This document shows positions 10,390 through 22,315 of a stretch of DNA of 64,000 nucleotides, piece by piece (positions within the stretch are counted from its first letter, which is position 1; every line of letters starts with the position of its first letter). Both the position numbers and the translations under genes were made by a program. Origin of the DNA: Phragmites australis (Eukaryota > Streptophyta > Magnoliopsida > Poales > Poaceae); contig NC_084936.1 of NCBI RefSeq assembly GCF_958298935.1, positions 6,951,501-7,015,500 on the forward strand, read 5' to 3'. The notes beneath the pieces were generated by a model. The model did no database searches. It had not been told where the DNA came from and saw only the letters and a program-made list of their open reading frames with translations.

Positions 10390-11819
10390 TGTCGATGATA
10401 CAGGAATCAGGGGTCCCCGAGTCCCGAGGCTAGATCAGTAGTTTGCCACGTGGCATCCTCCCGCGGGGACCATCTCCTCGAGGTGCGAGAGGACTAAGTC
10501 CCGGGAGAGGGTGCTCGGGACCATGAACAGTTATCCCTGAGTTCCCCGATGACCCAGGGAGACCAAGTGCCGGGAAGAGAGTGCTCGGGGCTATGAACAG
10601 TGGCCTCCGGGCACTCAAGTCCCTCGATGACCAGAAAAGCCAAGTACCGGGAAGGGGGTGCTCGGGGCTGCGAACAGTGGCCCCTGAGCACCCGAGTACC
10701 CGAGGACCCAAGGGAAGTTAGTTCCGGGAGAGAGTGCTCGGGACCGTGAACAGTAGCCCCCGAGCACTCGGTTCCCCGAGGAACCGAACAGTCAGTTCCG
10801 GGAGAGAGTGCTCGGGGCTGCGAACAGTGGCCCCTGAGCACTCGGTTCCGCGAGGACAAAAAGGGCATATCGGGGAGAGAGTGCTCGGGGCTATGAACAG
10901 TGGCCCCGAGCACTCGGTTCCCTGAGGGCCTAAGAAGTCCTTCGCCGATGGCCCCCACAGAGGTCCAGCGGTAAGGTGTCAACCAGTGAAAGGCCCGATG
11001 CTGCATTTAAGAGGGTGCGTGGCTTGTCACCTCTAACTGCTCCCCCACGCTTGCTGACAGTCCCTGCCACGTTCTGGTAGGGGGGCGTGGGGACATTTAA
11101 TGCAAGGGTCCCATCGCGGGACATCCGACGCGCCTCGGGATAACATCGTGAGGCCCAAAGCGCCCCGCCTGCCGCCCTGTTGTGCCAAACTCACTCTGAC
11201 CGGGCGGGCACGCCTAGCTGCTCGGTGGCTGCCCAGTGGGCCCTCCCCGCGGTGCCCGTTGAAAAACGGCATGATGGCGAACAAGATCGGACAGGAGTGC
11301 GTTTTCAACCCTCCCCGTCACTTCGCGCAGCAGCCCATGATGGTTGCTTTCTATTTATGGCACCTCAGAACTTGCGCCCTCCCTTTCTGGGCACGCTACC
11401 GCCCGGCGGGTATTTAAGGCGGGACGGGCTCCCCGGAGAGGACAAGTTGGTAACAGCCAAGTGAATGGAAGCTAGGCAAGACAGAGGCCCAGTACAAGCA
11501 CAGAAGCTCATATCACCGAAGAACAAGGAGCCCGAAGCTCTAGACTAGACAAATATTCTTGTAACCAGTAACATCTCTGAGAGACATTATCAGAACATTA
11601 TAGCATACACACAGGAGTAGGGTGTTACGCTCAGTACGACCCGAACCTGTCTAAAAACCTCCTGTGCATTTACTACTTCTGCATCCGATCATTCCATTCT
11701 GCCTACATCGCATTTACACCCATTTATTTCACCCGCAAAACAGATTCAGAATCATCCCTCCGGCCGAATCTAAAAGGGGTTCCCCCCGGATCCCTGCTTG
11801 AGGAGTCAACCCTCTGACA
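10390..11819 (+). mobile_element. Solo LTR with 5-bp target duplication
   Basis: The 1430-bp unit begins TGTCGATGAT and ends CCTCTGACA, so it has TG...CA ends with a TGTC/GACA short inverted repeat. Both sides carry GATAC (10385-10389 and 11820-11824). No internal gag-pol sequence is present, so this is a solo LTR left by recombination between two LTRs. A TATTTAA-like box lies at 11411, and the 3' part resembles Gypsy LTR R/U5 sequence. The left half is a GC-rich minisatellite. Confidence 0.9.
10490..10935. repeat. Minisatellite inside the solo LTR
   Basis: Five to six imperfect units of about 65-80 bp share GGGAGAGAGTGCTCGGG, GAACAGTGGCCCC and GAGCACTCGGTTCC. Longer open frames here are by-products of the repeat. 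Confidence 0.85.
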
Positions 11820-11824
11820 GATAC

Positions 11825-13255
11825 ATTTTGTCATAAATAGTTTTTTATGACACAAACTTGGCGTTATACAAATTGTCAAATAATGGCCGCTCCTGAATGT
11901 CCCTTGTGATGAAATGTTTTGAAATCCTCAAACACTACAATAGGAACCCTAATAGGCTAACAATGTCGGTTTGGCTAGCAACAGCATTGATAAGGTATCA
12001 TTGCCAATTCATAACCATCAACAGCCAAAAAATTAATGAGTGTGTTGGAACCAAAAGTGATACCGCTTATCACCGCCGTCTCGTGACATTTACCGCCAGT
12101 GATAAGGGGTGTATCATTGCCGGTTCCTTCCACTAACCGGCAGTGATATACACATTATCACTACCGATTGAACCCCAAGCCAGCAATGATACGGGACCCA
12201 AGCTTGGAAGTGCAAAACTTACACTAAGGTAACTACAAAATAAGTTCCTGATTGCACTAAAAATATGATTACACTAAGAAATATATTATTACAATAAGAA
12301 ATAAGATCCTGATCGATTAAAAAATATATAAGGTCTCTATTAAAAAAGAAGGCTAGATTACACAAAAACTAACATCCAAATTGCAAAAGATTGACTTCCT
12401 ATATATGCTATAGCTAGCATATGCCCATGCTAGTTTCTTCTTCTTCAATCACGAATCGTCATCATTGTTGTCATCGTCTTATGATGATGACGATGATGAC
12501 TTCTTGAGCATGCTACCATTATCATCATCATTGTCGGTAATGATGGGGTCATCGGGACATCCAGTGGCAATGGCAACCTCCTCCTCCTCCTTCACGTCGG
12601 TCGAGCCCTCGAGGTTGATCATGTCATCTTCCTTCTCTTGCTTGTTATGGTCAATGGAGGAGTACTCGATGCCAGCCTCCTTCTCCATGCTAGCGTCCTC
12701 CTCCGAGCTTGATGCTAGGTGACGTGGAGGCGAAGTGCCCTCCATGAAGTGTTGCCACTCCTTATCGCACATGAAGGAGGAGGAATGATTGGAGGATAAG
12801 GAGAGGTCATCAAAGGAGGCAGCCATTGTCTCTTCCTTTTATGATGATGGTAGTGGGGAAAAGGAGAGGCTAGAGGTGGCAGCGATGAAGGACGAGAGAT
12901 GGGTGGTGTTGGTGGAGGAGAGTCCATGATGATGGTGTAGCTAAGAACTTTGCGCAATGAAGGAAGAGAGGCCGTGACGACAGTGCAGCTAGGAACTTTG
13001 TGTAGTGAAGAAGGAGGAGCAGTGATTCGTAGATGGAATGAGCAAGCCGTGGAGGGAGAGTAGTTGTAATGGCTGTTCGAGGGAGTAGAAGGGGCACCAC
13101 ACAATTTTAATGGCACAAAAGACAAAGGGGTGTGGATGAGAGTTATGATGGTGAACCTATCATTGGTGGTTGTAGTTATCAACCAGCACTGTCAGTTGAT
13201 AACTACAACCGACAATGATAGGTGGTGCGGGAGCCAAGGCATTAGTTTATCATTG
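11825..13255. mobile_element. Relic of a non-autonomous CACTA-like element
   Basis: At both ends (12055-12195 and 13150-13220) there are repeats of the type CCGGCAGTGATA / TATCATTGCCGG, as in CACTA subterminal regions. Between them lies a minus-strand frame of 115 residues (12826-12479), rich in acidic residues and serine, which I cannot place. No intact terminus is visible. The 14-kb CACTA element begins immediately to the right, so this may be an older element it landed in. Confidence 0.45.
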
Positions 13256-13530
13256 CACTACTACAGAAATGGGTTTATATGCTGGCCCATCACTACTAGT
13301 TCCTAATGGGTCGGCAGTGATGGATCATCACTACCGGTTCATAAGCCACGCGGGAAGAATCTAACATCATGGCCTATGAACCAGCAATGATAAGAGTCCT
13401 CACTACCGGCCTATGGCTTGAGCTGACAGTGATTTAGAGCTCCCTCATCACTGTAGCTTAAGCCACCAACCGGCAGCGACAGCGGGCATCACTGCCAGCT
13501 GGTGGTATGAGCTAGCAGTGATGTCTCGGC

Positions 13531-13538
13531 TATATAAA
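13531..13538 (+). promoter_or_regulatory. TATA box of the CACTA element
   Basis: TATATAAA lies directly after the left subterminal repeats and about 960 bp before the TNP2 start, with a leader and AT-rich intron-like sequence between. Position and sequence fit the element's transposase promoter. Confidence 0.6.
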
Positions 13539-13839
13539 ATTTGCTCTTTCCTTCCCCAAGCCCGAGCACAACAAAGATGAGCTCTGTTGTTGCTCGGTGG
13601 CGGTCATTATTGGTCACCACGTTCTTGGGTGCTTAAATTTTTTGATGAATCCTCGTACCCTAGGTGTTCCAAGGTATGTAACTTCATCTCCAATCCATTT
13701 CTAGTTGAATTTTATTTGCTAAATTGCTCTAGATTTTAAAATGATGGAGATAAACCTATGGCCATGATGATTTAAGACAATGTAGATGCAATTATTCCTT
13801 ATTTATGATATGGAAGCTTCAATTAGTACCTTATGGTGG

Positions 13840-14290
13840 AAAGTGTCTTTATTATTGATTTAAATTAGCTATAGGTATGAACATATTTATTTTTGATTTT
13901 TAGTGAATTAGAATTAGAAAAATTAGTCATAAAATTAAGGTATATAGCAAGCTTCAATTATATTTTTTATATTTTAATCAATTAGCAAGCTCCAATATAG
14001 AAACTTTAGGTATGAGCATATTTTTTATTTTTAATGAATTAGAAAAATTAGCCATGATATTTAGGTATGTAGCAAGATCCATTTATATTTTGATTAATTA
14101 GCATGCTCAAATATGGAAACTTTAGGTATGAACGTATTTATTTTGATTTTTAATGAATTAGAAAATTTTGCCATAATATTTAGGTATGTAGCAAGATCCA
14201 ATTATATTTTTATATTATATTTAATTGGCAAGCTCCAATATAGAAACTTTAGCGTATTTATTTTCATTTTTACTTAATTAGTGCTACATA
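13840..14290. repeat. AT-rich repeats in the TNP2 leader
   Basis: Three to four imperfect units of about 110-125 bp share AATTAGAAAA, TTTAGGTATG and AGCAAGCTCCAATATAGAAA. A related block recurs downstream of TNP2 at about 18020-18250. Confidence 0.7.
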
Positions 14291-14488
14291 AGGGTTGAAT
14301 AATAATGAAAATTTCTAGGGATGGTACGAACAAACACTCATGAGAAGTGGACACGAAAGCATACAAAAGACGGCTCCTCCAACCCGGGTCAATTGCCGGT
14401 AGGAGATGGCGGGGTAATTTATTTGTTGGTGGTTGCAAAATCTTCTAGATACTTTGAATATGGATTTACAATAATGATATAATTGTTG

Positions 14489-17400
14489 ATGGACAGAAGA
14501 TGGATGTACGATACGAGTTGTGTGAGCGTAGAGTACAAGAACAATGTGAAGTATTTCCTGGTAGTAGCCGCGACACATAAGTCAAATACACAGTCTCAAT
14601 ACATGTATTGTTCATGCGTTGATTGTGAGAATAAGAAGTAATTTTTTACAACCCAGTAGATACATTCTCACTTCATGACAAGGGGCTTTATACCTGGCTA
14701 TACCTATTGGACTGAGCACGGTGAAGCTGGGACCGTACAGGAAGGGAAACCCATTGGCAGCGAAGACTAAGACTTGTGCACCCATATCCTGACTGACGAA
14801 TACACCAATATGTCACCTGTAAAAGATACGCTGGTCGATGATGATCTAGAGCAAATGTTGGCTGACAACGAAGATGATGATCGGGAGCAGATCTTGCGTG
14901 ATGGGGAGGGAAACATCACCAGTGAAAGAGAGTTTCAAAAGTTTCTGCGTATGGTAGAAGTATCTAAAACACTATTGTTCCCGGATTGCGAGAAGGAGCA
15001 CATAAAGTTGCATATCTTGCTTTCACTGCTACAATTGAAAGCAAGCAACGGGTGATCTAATACAAGTTTCACAGAGTTGTTACCTTTCTTGAAGAAATTG
15101 CTTCCAGAGGGAAATATGCTGCCAGAAAATACGTACCAGGCCAAGCAAGTTATGTGCTCATTGGGTTTGGAAGTACAGAAAATACACGTATATCCAAACA
15201 ATTGTATGTTGTATTGTGAAGAGCACGCAGACTTGGAAGCGTGTCTAGTTTGTTGTGCAGCATGGTACAAGCATGATGGTGATGATATCAACGGTGAAGG
15301 AAAGAAGAAAATGCCTCTCGTCAGGGTGATATGGTATTTTCTGATAGTCCCCCATTTGAAGCATTTATTCATGAATAAAAGGCATGCCGAATTGATGCGA
15401 TGGCATGCCGAGGAGCGCAAGGATGATGGAATACTGAGACACCCTGCTGATTCTATGCAGTGGAGAAACATCGATAGAAATACAAGAAGCCTTTTGTAGA
15501 AGATACGAGGAATATAAGATTTGGGTTGAGTACGGATGGGATGAATCCATTTGGAAACATGAGCAGTAGTCATAGCACTTAGCCTGTGACACCCTGCTGA
15601 TTCTATGCAGTGGAGAAACATCGATAGAAATACAAGAAGCCTTTTGTAGAAGATACGAGGAATATAAGATTTGGGTTGAGTACGGATGGGATGAATCCAT
15701 TTGGAAACATGAGCAGTAGTCATAGCACTTAGCCTGTGATTCTATGTATATACAACCTTCCTCCTTGGTTGTGTATGAAGTGGAAGTATATTTTGATGTC
15801 AGTGCTGATACAAGGATTGAGATAACCTGGTAACGATATCGATATATACCTAAAATCATTAATGGAAGATCTTGTAACACTGTGGAACGATAGTGTATGA
15901 GTTTGTGATGAATACAAACGAGAGAACTTCACTCTACGTGCAATGTTGTTCGTAAAATCCAAGATTGGCTAGCCCTTGGTAACCAATCAGGCCAGCCTAT
16001 CGAAGGCTATTGTGCATGCATTCGTTTCTTGGATGAAACAAAGAGCTTGTGACTAAAGAACTACCGAAAAATGGTGTGCCTAGGTCATGGTAAATTTCAT
16101 CGCACGAATCACCCATACCGTAGAAATAGGAGACCTTTTGATGGGAAAGGAGATTCGTATATGGGATAGTAAAGGGACTTAGGGTTATCCTTGGAAAGGG
16201 ACGTGGGAGTACACCGGTTCCAAAATATAATCTTAGAGCTCCTATGTTGAAAAAGAAATCTGTTTTTTATGACTTAGCTTATTGGCTGGATTTGGTGGTT
16301 CGACACGCAATCAATGTCATGCACATTGAGAAGAACGTGTGTGATAGCTTGATTTGTACGTTACTAGACATTCTTAGCAAAATAAAGGATACACTCCAAG
16401 CACGAATGGACCTAAAATGTTTGAAACTCAGACATGATCTACATCCCGAAGATATGAAAGAAGGCGATAAATATCTTGGTTCCGCTAGCTACAGTCTAAG
16501 CAAGGTGGAGGAAATTGCAATATGCAAGTGCTTGCAAGGAATCAAAGTTCCATCCAGTTACTCCGCCAACATAAAGAGACTAGTAAACATGAAAGATTTG
16601 AATTTAATTGCGCATGAAGTCTCATGATTGTCATGTGATGATGACACAGATGCTTCCAATTGCAATTAGAGGTATTCTACCGCCGAAGGTCCGAAACCCA
16701 ATCATAAAGTTGTGTTCATTCTTCAACGTGATATCACAGAAGGCCATCGATCCGACCAAGCTAGATAAGTTACAGGAAGACGTGGTTGAGACTCTATCCC
16801 AGTTTGAGGCGTGTTTCCATCCATCTTTTTTTGATATCATCGGCATCTCATTGTTCACATTGTGAAAGAGATACTGATCCTTGACCTCGTATTTCTGCAT
16901 TAGATGTACCCTTTTTAGAGGTTCATGGGAGTTCTAAAGGAATATGTTCGTAACCAAAATCTGCTGGAAGGTTGCATGACTGAGGGTTGGGGAACCGAGG
17001 AGGTTATTGATTTCTGCATCGACTACATAAATCTCAAATCGATTGGTGTGCATGTATCTCTCCATGAGGGGAAGGTACAGGGGAAAGGGAAGATAGGTGC
17101 AAACTCATTCAACACTAACAACCATGTTTCATTCATGCAAGCACATTTCGTAGTTCTGCAACAATCAGTTGTAGTGGCCCTATATGTCGAAGAACACTAG
17201 AAGATGCTACGCACCAAAAACCCTGGGAAGTCCAATGTTTGGATCACGCGAGAGCATCAAGGTCATTTTGGCACCTGGTTATGTAGACATGTGATGGATA
17301 TGTAGATAGAGTGCGCTCAGTTGATATGTTGGCTCACGGACCGTCAACTATAATCCTCACATTCTAAGGATATGGCATAAATGACTTTTATAGGAGAGCA

Positions 17401-17876
17401 CAAGATAATAAGAGTGCTAACCAAAATAGTGATGTCTGTATAGATACCTACGACTGCAATGGCAAAAGGGAGATCTACTATGGATTCATAGAGGAGATCT
17501 GGGAGCTCAACTATGGAGTATTAAAGGTTTCTCTTTTCCGGTGCCAATGGGTTAGACTCCCGGGGGCATGAAGATCGATAAGTACAGTATGACTACTGTA
17601 GACCAAAAACTCATCGGATACAGAGGCGAACCATTTGTACATGCAAAAGATGTTATGCAAGTCTTTTATGTAAAGGACCCAGACCCAGCTAACAAGGAGG
17701 AGCGCCACATGCTTCTTCAAGGAAAAAGATAGATTGCCAGAGTGGAAAATGTCATCGATGAGGAAGACTACAATCAATTTGACGTGCTACATCCTTTCAG
17801 AGAGGACGTCAACCTAGGTCTCGTGGAAGACACCGACGAACCTCCCTATATACATCGTGATCATAATGAAGGGTGA
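14489..17876 (+). pseudogene. CACTA TNP2-type transposase, broken
   Basis: The start (14489) reads MDRRWMYDTS then YKNNVKYFLVVA and CSCVDCENKK, the transposase-associated domain. The body follows in several frames: FLRMVEVSKTLLFPDCEKEH, LLPEGNMLPENTYQAK, CSLGLEVQKIHVYPNNC, RFGLSTDGMNPFGNMSS (about 15515) and VMHIEKNVCDSLICTLL (about 16320). MKSHDCHVMMTQM is at 16613, a DUF4218-like piece at 16700-17000, and a DUF4216-like tail (EEIWELNYGVLKVSLFRCQW, about 17490-17550). The last frame ends at 17874-17876. Stops, frameshifts and a 148-bp internal duplication (15440-15735) rule out a functional protein. It is the same family as the minus-strand copy at 1127-4230, but a separate insertion. Confidence 0.92.
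15440..15735. repeat. 148-bp direct tandem duplication inside TNP2
   Basis: ACACCCTGCTGATTCTATGC starts at 15440 and again at 15588, and the copies are essentially identical to CATAGCACTTAGCCTGTGA. The duplication repeats the coding segment containing the STDGMNPFG motif. It also creates the long antisense open frame on the minus strand here. Confidence 0.95.
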
Positions 17877-18342
17877 ATCATTAAGCTAGATTAAGTAGTT
17901 TTATTTGCATATTGATTTTTTATTTTTAATGAATTAGCAATAGCACAGACACTATTGCTATGTATTACAATGTATTAATGAAGGATATAAACTATTATGT
18001 ATTAATGAATGTGTCTTTACTATTGATTTACATTAGCTATAGGTATGAGTATATTTATTTTTATTTTTTAATGATTTAAAATATTTATATATGAACTTAA
18101 GATATATAAGAAGCTCCAATTATATATTTTTTAATTAATTAGCAAGCCCCAATATAGATATTTGGGTATTAACATATTTATTTTAAATTTTTATTGAATT
18201 AGAAAATTTAACCATGAAATTTAGTTATATACAAAACTTAATTTTGGTATATATCTAGTCCAAATTAAAATAAATATGTATTAGGATTGGAGGTCAATAG
18301 CATGTTAATAAATATAGATAGTATGAACTCAAGCGAATATAT
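17877..18342. other. TNP2 3' region and AT-rich block
   Basis: The first 180 bp after the TNP2 stop (AGATTAAGTAGTTTTATTTG, repeated ATGTATTAATGAAGG) resemble the sequence after the second gene's stop at 26823. The following 200 bp resemble the leader repeats at 13840-14290. No gene is present. Confidence 0.6.
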
Positions 18343-18412
18343 TTGAGTAGCGTAGCAGTTAGTTCATTCGGACTTTGGGTCATAGGTTGCGGGTTCGACG
18401 CTTGTGCTCAGC
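18343..18412 (+). repeat. tRNA-like sequence (possible SINE head)
   Basis: TAGCGTAGCAGTTAGTTC resembles a Pol III A box and GGGTTCGACGC (about 18391-18401) a B box, about 30 bp apart. TTGAGTA at 18343 can pair over seven positions, with G-U pairs, with TGCTCAG after the T-arm-like part. A run of eight T follows. The anticodon arm is poor, so this is more likely a tRNA-derived repeat remnant than a tRNA gene. Confidence 0.4.
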
Positions 18413-18429
18413 AACAAATTTTTTTTGCT

Positions 18430-18585
18430 TCGCTCCACGAGGGAGGGGGTTTCAGTGCTGGTTGACATCATGGGCTGGCAGTGAAGCCCTCCTTCATTGC
18501 CGACGCACGCATTGTGCTTGCAGTGAAACCCCTCATTCATTGCCGGTAGACCCTTTGTGCTAGAAGTGAAGCACCCCCTATATAA
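18430..18585 (+). promoter_or_regulatory. Second subterminal-like repeat block with TATA box
   Basis: Words such as GGCTGGCAGTGAAG and TTCATTGCCG repeat here as in the element's end regions. They are followed by TATATAA (18579-18585). The arrangement copies that at the left end (repeats, then TATA at 13531). It may be the promoter of the element's second gene or the 5' end of another nested CACTA copy. Confidence 0.5.
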
Positions 18586-18593
18586 CCGAAGCG

Positions 18594-19096
18594 TTGCACC
18601 CTCCCAGACTTAGAAAAATTTCTCCCGCGCTGTCTTCAAGCGCTGCTACCTCCACCTTGTGTTCCCACGCCACGGGGGACCATGAGCCCGCACCGATGAG
18701 TCCGAGCCTGTCGTCCCCGCCCTCCTCGACATCGTCGTCCTCATCCCTGATGTCGTCACCATCATCCTCCCCGATGCCATTCTCGTTCTCTGTGACAGAG
18801 GACAAGGGACCCCGTCATGCCACCAAGGGACCCCACCGCTGAGGGACCGACAGATGTCCTCATCTCTGTCGAGCCCACCATCTGCACTGTCAAGCTTGAG
18901 CCCACCATCACCATCGTCGTCTCCCTCTTCCTTCACCTAGATACGCCAACGCCTCCATCTCCCTCTTCCAGACAAACTAATGAACACATTGGATAGGTAC
19001 CTCAAATTTTAGCTTGGACTACCAACATTTGTGTCAACCATGCCTTGTGAGGCTAGTCAGTGAAACTTTAGTTAGAGGAAAGACAAAAGTTTTGTG
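18594..19096. other. Transcribed leader-like sequence, no recognised gene
   Basis: A serine/proline-rich frame of 82 residues (18594-18842) follows the TATA box. The composition is low-complexity and I do not recognise it. It may be the first exon of the second CACTA gene, separated from the rest by the Harbinger-like insertion and AT-rich sequence. Confidence 0.35.
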
Positions 19097-19792
19097 TAAG
19101 AGCAACTCTAGTAGTCACACTTTTTGGCTCGCCATCGCTACTTTTGGCTAGATACCGCAAAAACCATGCTCTAGCAGAGTAGCCAAAGCAATCGCCATCG
19201 TTGTTCACTCGCCATCCCCTCCTCCAAACTCGGCAAATGTAGCGTGCCAAAATCCCCCGCTATCCCAAGCTCCAATGCTCCCACCTCCGTTCCCCAACTC
19301 CTCCCCCTGTTCCTGCATCGACCCAGAAGCTTCGTGCCCTGGCCGGCCTCCTCAGACTTCACCCGGCCTCCTCCGCCTCAGCCAGCCACCGCGCACCATC
19401 CCCAGCTCAGCTCCCTCTTCCACCGATGTCGTGGCCGAGGGAGGCTGCCCAACCGAGGCCAATTTCACCGAACCGAGCTCCTTAGCCTCCTTTGTCTCCG
19501 CCATCGCCGCAGAAGCCGACGACACTCTGTCCCCGAGCTCCTCCGCCTTCGTGTCACCACAGCAGCCGTCCCCATGATGGATCTGAGACGTGCTGTCACC
19601 CGCTCATGCTGCTCAACGCCGTTGACTGCTCCTCAGCCCGCCCCACTTCCGCCAGTGGTCCTCAGCCTCAGCCTGACTCATCAACACCGTGCGGAGCTCA
19701 TCTCCTTTTCTCGGCCGAACAGGTACAATGGTGGACTCTAGACGTTCGATCAAATGCTACAACACAAACCACAATAACACTATCTAGAGTAC

Positions 19793-20061
19793 CTTTGCTG
19801 CTCGAGCACTCCATTCACCAAGAATAGCCCTGAGTCTATCATTTTCTTCAGCATACTGCATCCAGTACGTTCATAATCAAGCAAGCAATGGTTTCCAAAT
19901 TGCAAGCCTACGTGAAAAATAAATCTACCAGCACGCTTTGGTGCATACTTGATCACTAAACAGCATACCTGATTGTTGCCCACACGAATGCGCTGGATCT
20001 CTGAGTCCTTCTCATCAATCAAACCATGAGCAAGTTGAAGTTCAGAATGCTCTTGATTCAC
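19793..20061 (-). pseudogene. Captured coiled-coil gene fragment, two exons
   Basis: Exon A (20061-19969) reads from VNQEHSELQLAHGLIDEK to IQRIRVGNNQ. Exon B (19855-19793) reads YAEENDRLRAILGEWSARAA plus a lysine. Both are flanked by correct AG and GT splice dinucleotides, and the 113-bp intron is still present, so the piece was taken from genomic DNA rather than from mRNA. The heptad-like pattern and the GEWSARAAK motif suggest a long coiled-coil protein, perhaps kinesin-like, but I cannot name the family. It encodes only about 52 residues and cannot function alone. Confidence 0.65.
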
Positions 20062-20579
20062 CTGCACTTCGTGAGAGAAGATTTATCAACAATTTCTGAC
20101 ATTGGAGTTCTCACTAGTCACTCAGCATTGACAGGCAGTCAAGTCAAGTTAAATTTCAACTTTTAACAGTAGATATTAGCACAAACTGTCAACTGACACA
20201 TGCAATTGCATCTGTAAGAAGCAGTTCACTAATAGCAACAGCACATGGGCTTTCCCAATTCTTAGTTTCCCCTTTTGTATGATCATGTTTGTTCTGTATG
20301 TTTTTTTATCTCAACTGATATTTGATTCAGTTATGAATTGCAACATATTATCGAGTAGAAAAAGTTAATAGCTTGCATTTCTGTATGGATCATGTTGTTT
20401 CTAGATTGAACTAGCTTTCCTTTTATATAACAAAGATGGTATATGTTGCCTCCTTAAAGGAACACACCATTGGTTCCCTACTAATTAAACAATCTAGGAG
20501 GCTTGTTGCGTTCTTCTCATACCTTATTTTATAGGATATGAAATTAACTTTCCGATAAGAGGCTTTGCATGGCCTGCAG

Positions 20580-20745
20580 TTTTATATAGCCATTGGAAAA
20601 CCATTTGAAAAAACTAGCTGTTGGAATATAGCCATTGAACAAAATAGCTATTGGAATATAGCCGTTGAACAAAATAGCCATTGGAATATAGCCATTGATC
20701 AAAATAACTGTTGGAATAAAGCCGTTGCAAGAAACAACTGTTGCA
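20580..20745. repeat. Short tandem repeat, about 21-bp unit
   Basis: Seven or so imperfect units of the type GGAATATAGCCATTGAACAA lie inside the Harbinger-like element, near its right end. Confidence 0.8.
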
Positions 20746-20894
20746 AATAAACTATAGTATATGAGATATGGAGAGTGAGATTTGGCTAGTGTGTTAGAGT
20801 ATGTAGAAATATGAAGGTGAAATCTTTTGGAGTGAATAGGCAAATAGAGATATGGCTAGTCAAATTTGGCTAGTCTACTGGTGCGTTGCTCTAA

Positions 20895-22311
20895 TGGAGG
20901 CAGCATCAATTGTTGGGTGACATTGAAGTAGATTTAGGCATGCATAGTGTGGTGTTGAGGTTGCAAACCAAAACTGCCATTAAATATACGTGCCTCATAG
21001 ATTGAGTTTGCCTTAGCATGTATTTCTAACATTTATCTAATCTGAAATAAGAATTAAGATTTATTATATTCTACATGTAATAGAATGCAACATTGCTAAA
21101 TTACTGTAGAGCAAAATGTGGACACCATTCTTATCAGCTTGTCTCTATAACATGTGAACCATATCTATTAAGCACGGACATTAATTTTGCTCTTCAATCG
21201 ATGCCTATGTGTCTGACAAAAGAACTCTAACTCCATTCATTAGAATGGTATAAGCAACCTAGTGTTGACAAAAAAAGTACATCATTCACTCATAAACCAG
21301 TTCAGTTAACTTTGTGAAGTATAGGAGCAGACATCATCATAATCATCAATAAACAAACCGTGTTTTTATTGATTCAAGATACATTGAATTGTTGTTTGCT
21401 TAACTTTCGGTCAAGTAGAATATTCAGGCCTCCGAATTACCAAATTAGCCCTTGAACTTGGTCCTGAGTAACACTTTTCCTGGTTTTGGATTGAAAGCTG
21501 ATGTCAACTGTGTTTTACTTATTTAGCTATTGCTACCTCATGTTCTCACCTAAAATGGTGTGATTTGTGCACGTCAATCTTTACCTAAATACTACCAGAT
21601 GAAGGATTCCTTTAAAAAAAATATAGACGGGATAAATTTAAAAGCTAAGGCCGGCTGAGACATACTTTTGCCTCCTAAGTACCCCAAACTATGTGCATTG
21701 TTGAGTAGTTGGTCAACTTTATCCTTGAGAAACTGTCTTGTTATCATAGAAAATTCTCGGTACCATTTCAAGAAACATTTGAGACTAACAAGTATGATGG
21801 TATCAATGGGTCCTATAGGGAGCTTGAACTCTTCAAGATGCAATTGTTCTATTCTATTGGTTATACCTATAATAGGTTAAGAGCTCCTGCTATTATAAAG
21901 CTTTGTTTGTTTTTGCATTGCAATGGATAATGATAATCTTGGTTGGTAGAACTGTTTCTCAATGTTTGGTTTCTGAGTAGGCACATTTTCTTATCTAAGA
22001 TCCAATCATGCAAATGAATTGTTCCTAATAATTTTGATGAGAAAGCTTAGTTGAGAATATAGATAGTTAGAGATCACATAATTGTTTCATAGTGTTGAAT
22101 AACTTATTTAACCATATTGTTGGAGTGCATGTGTCATGTATGTGATTTCTTCCCCTATAGAAGTTAGATGAGTAAATGATGAAAGGAGATAACTATTTAC
22201 CATACATATGACTACAAAGCTCGACTAGGATGGTTATTACACATACACCTTGCACATCTTTTCACTATCCTAGTCAAGCTTGTAATCGTATATAATAATC
22301 TCCATAATCTA
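20895..22311. other. Interior of the CACTA element, no gene recognised
   Basis: The sequence is AT-rich. One frame at 21709-21930 gives a 73-residue peptide with no motif I recognise. It probably represents introns or spacer of the second CACTA gene. Confidence 0.4.
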
Positions 22312-22315
22312 ATGC

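Larger units (their letters stand above)
19100..20891. mobile_element. PIF/Harbinger-like element carrying host gene pieces
   Basis: The element is 1792 bp long, with TAA on each side (19097-19099 and 20892-20894). Its ends start GAGCAACTCTAGTAG and, on the other strand, GAGCAACGCACCAGTAG. A TNA duplication and such ends fit PIF/Harbinger MITE-type elements. No transposase is present. The interior holds a GC-rich proline/serine-rich stretch (19244-19741), a two-exon coiled-coil fragment on the minus strand (19793-20061) and a short tandem repeat near the right end (about 20580-20745). Confidence 0.75.

Noticed and set aside
10430..11464. Several open frames on both strands
   Set aside because: They are translations of the minisatellite and R/U5 region of a solo LTR.
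14935..15880. Long minus-strand frames of 262 and 171 residues
   Set aside because: They are antisense to the TNP2 pseudogene and owe their length and internal repeats to the 148-bp tandem duplication.
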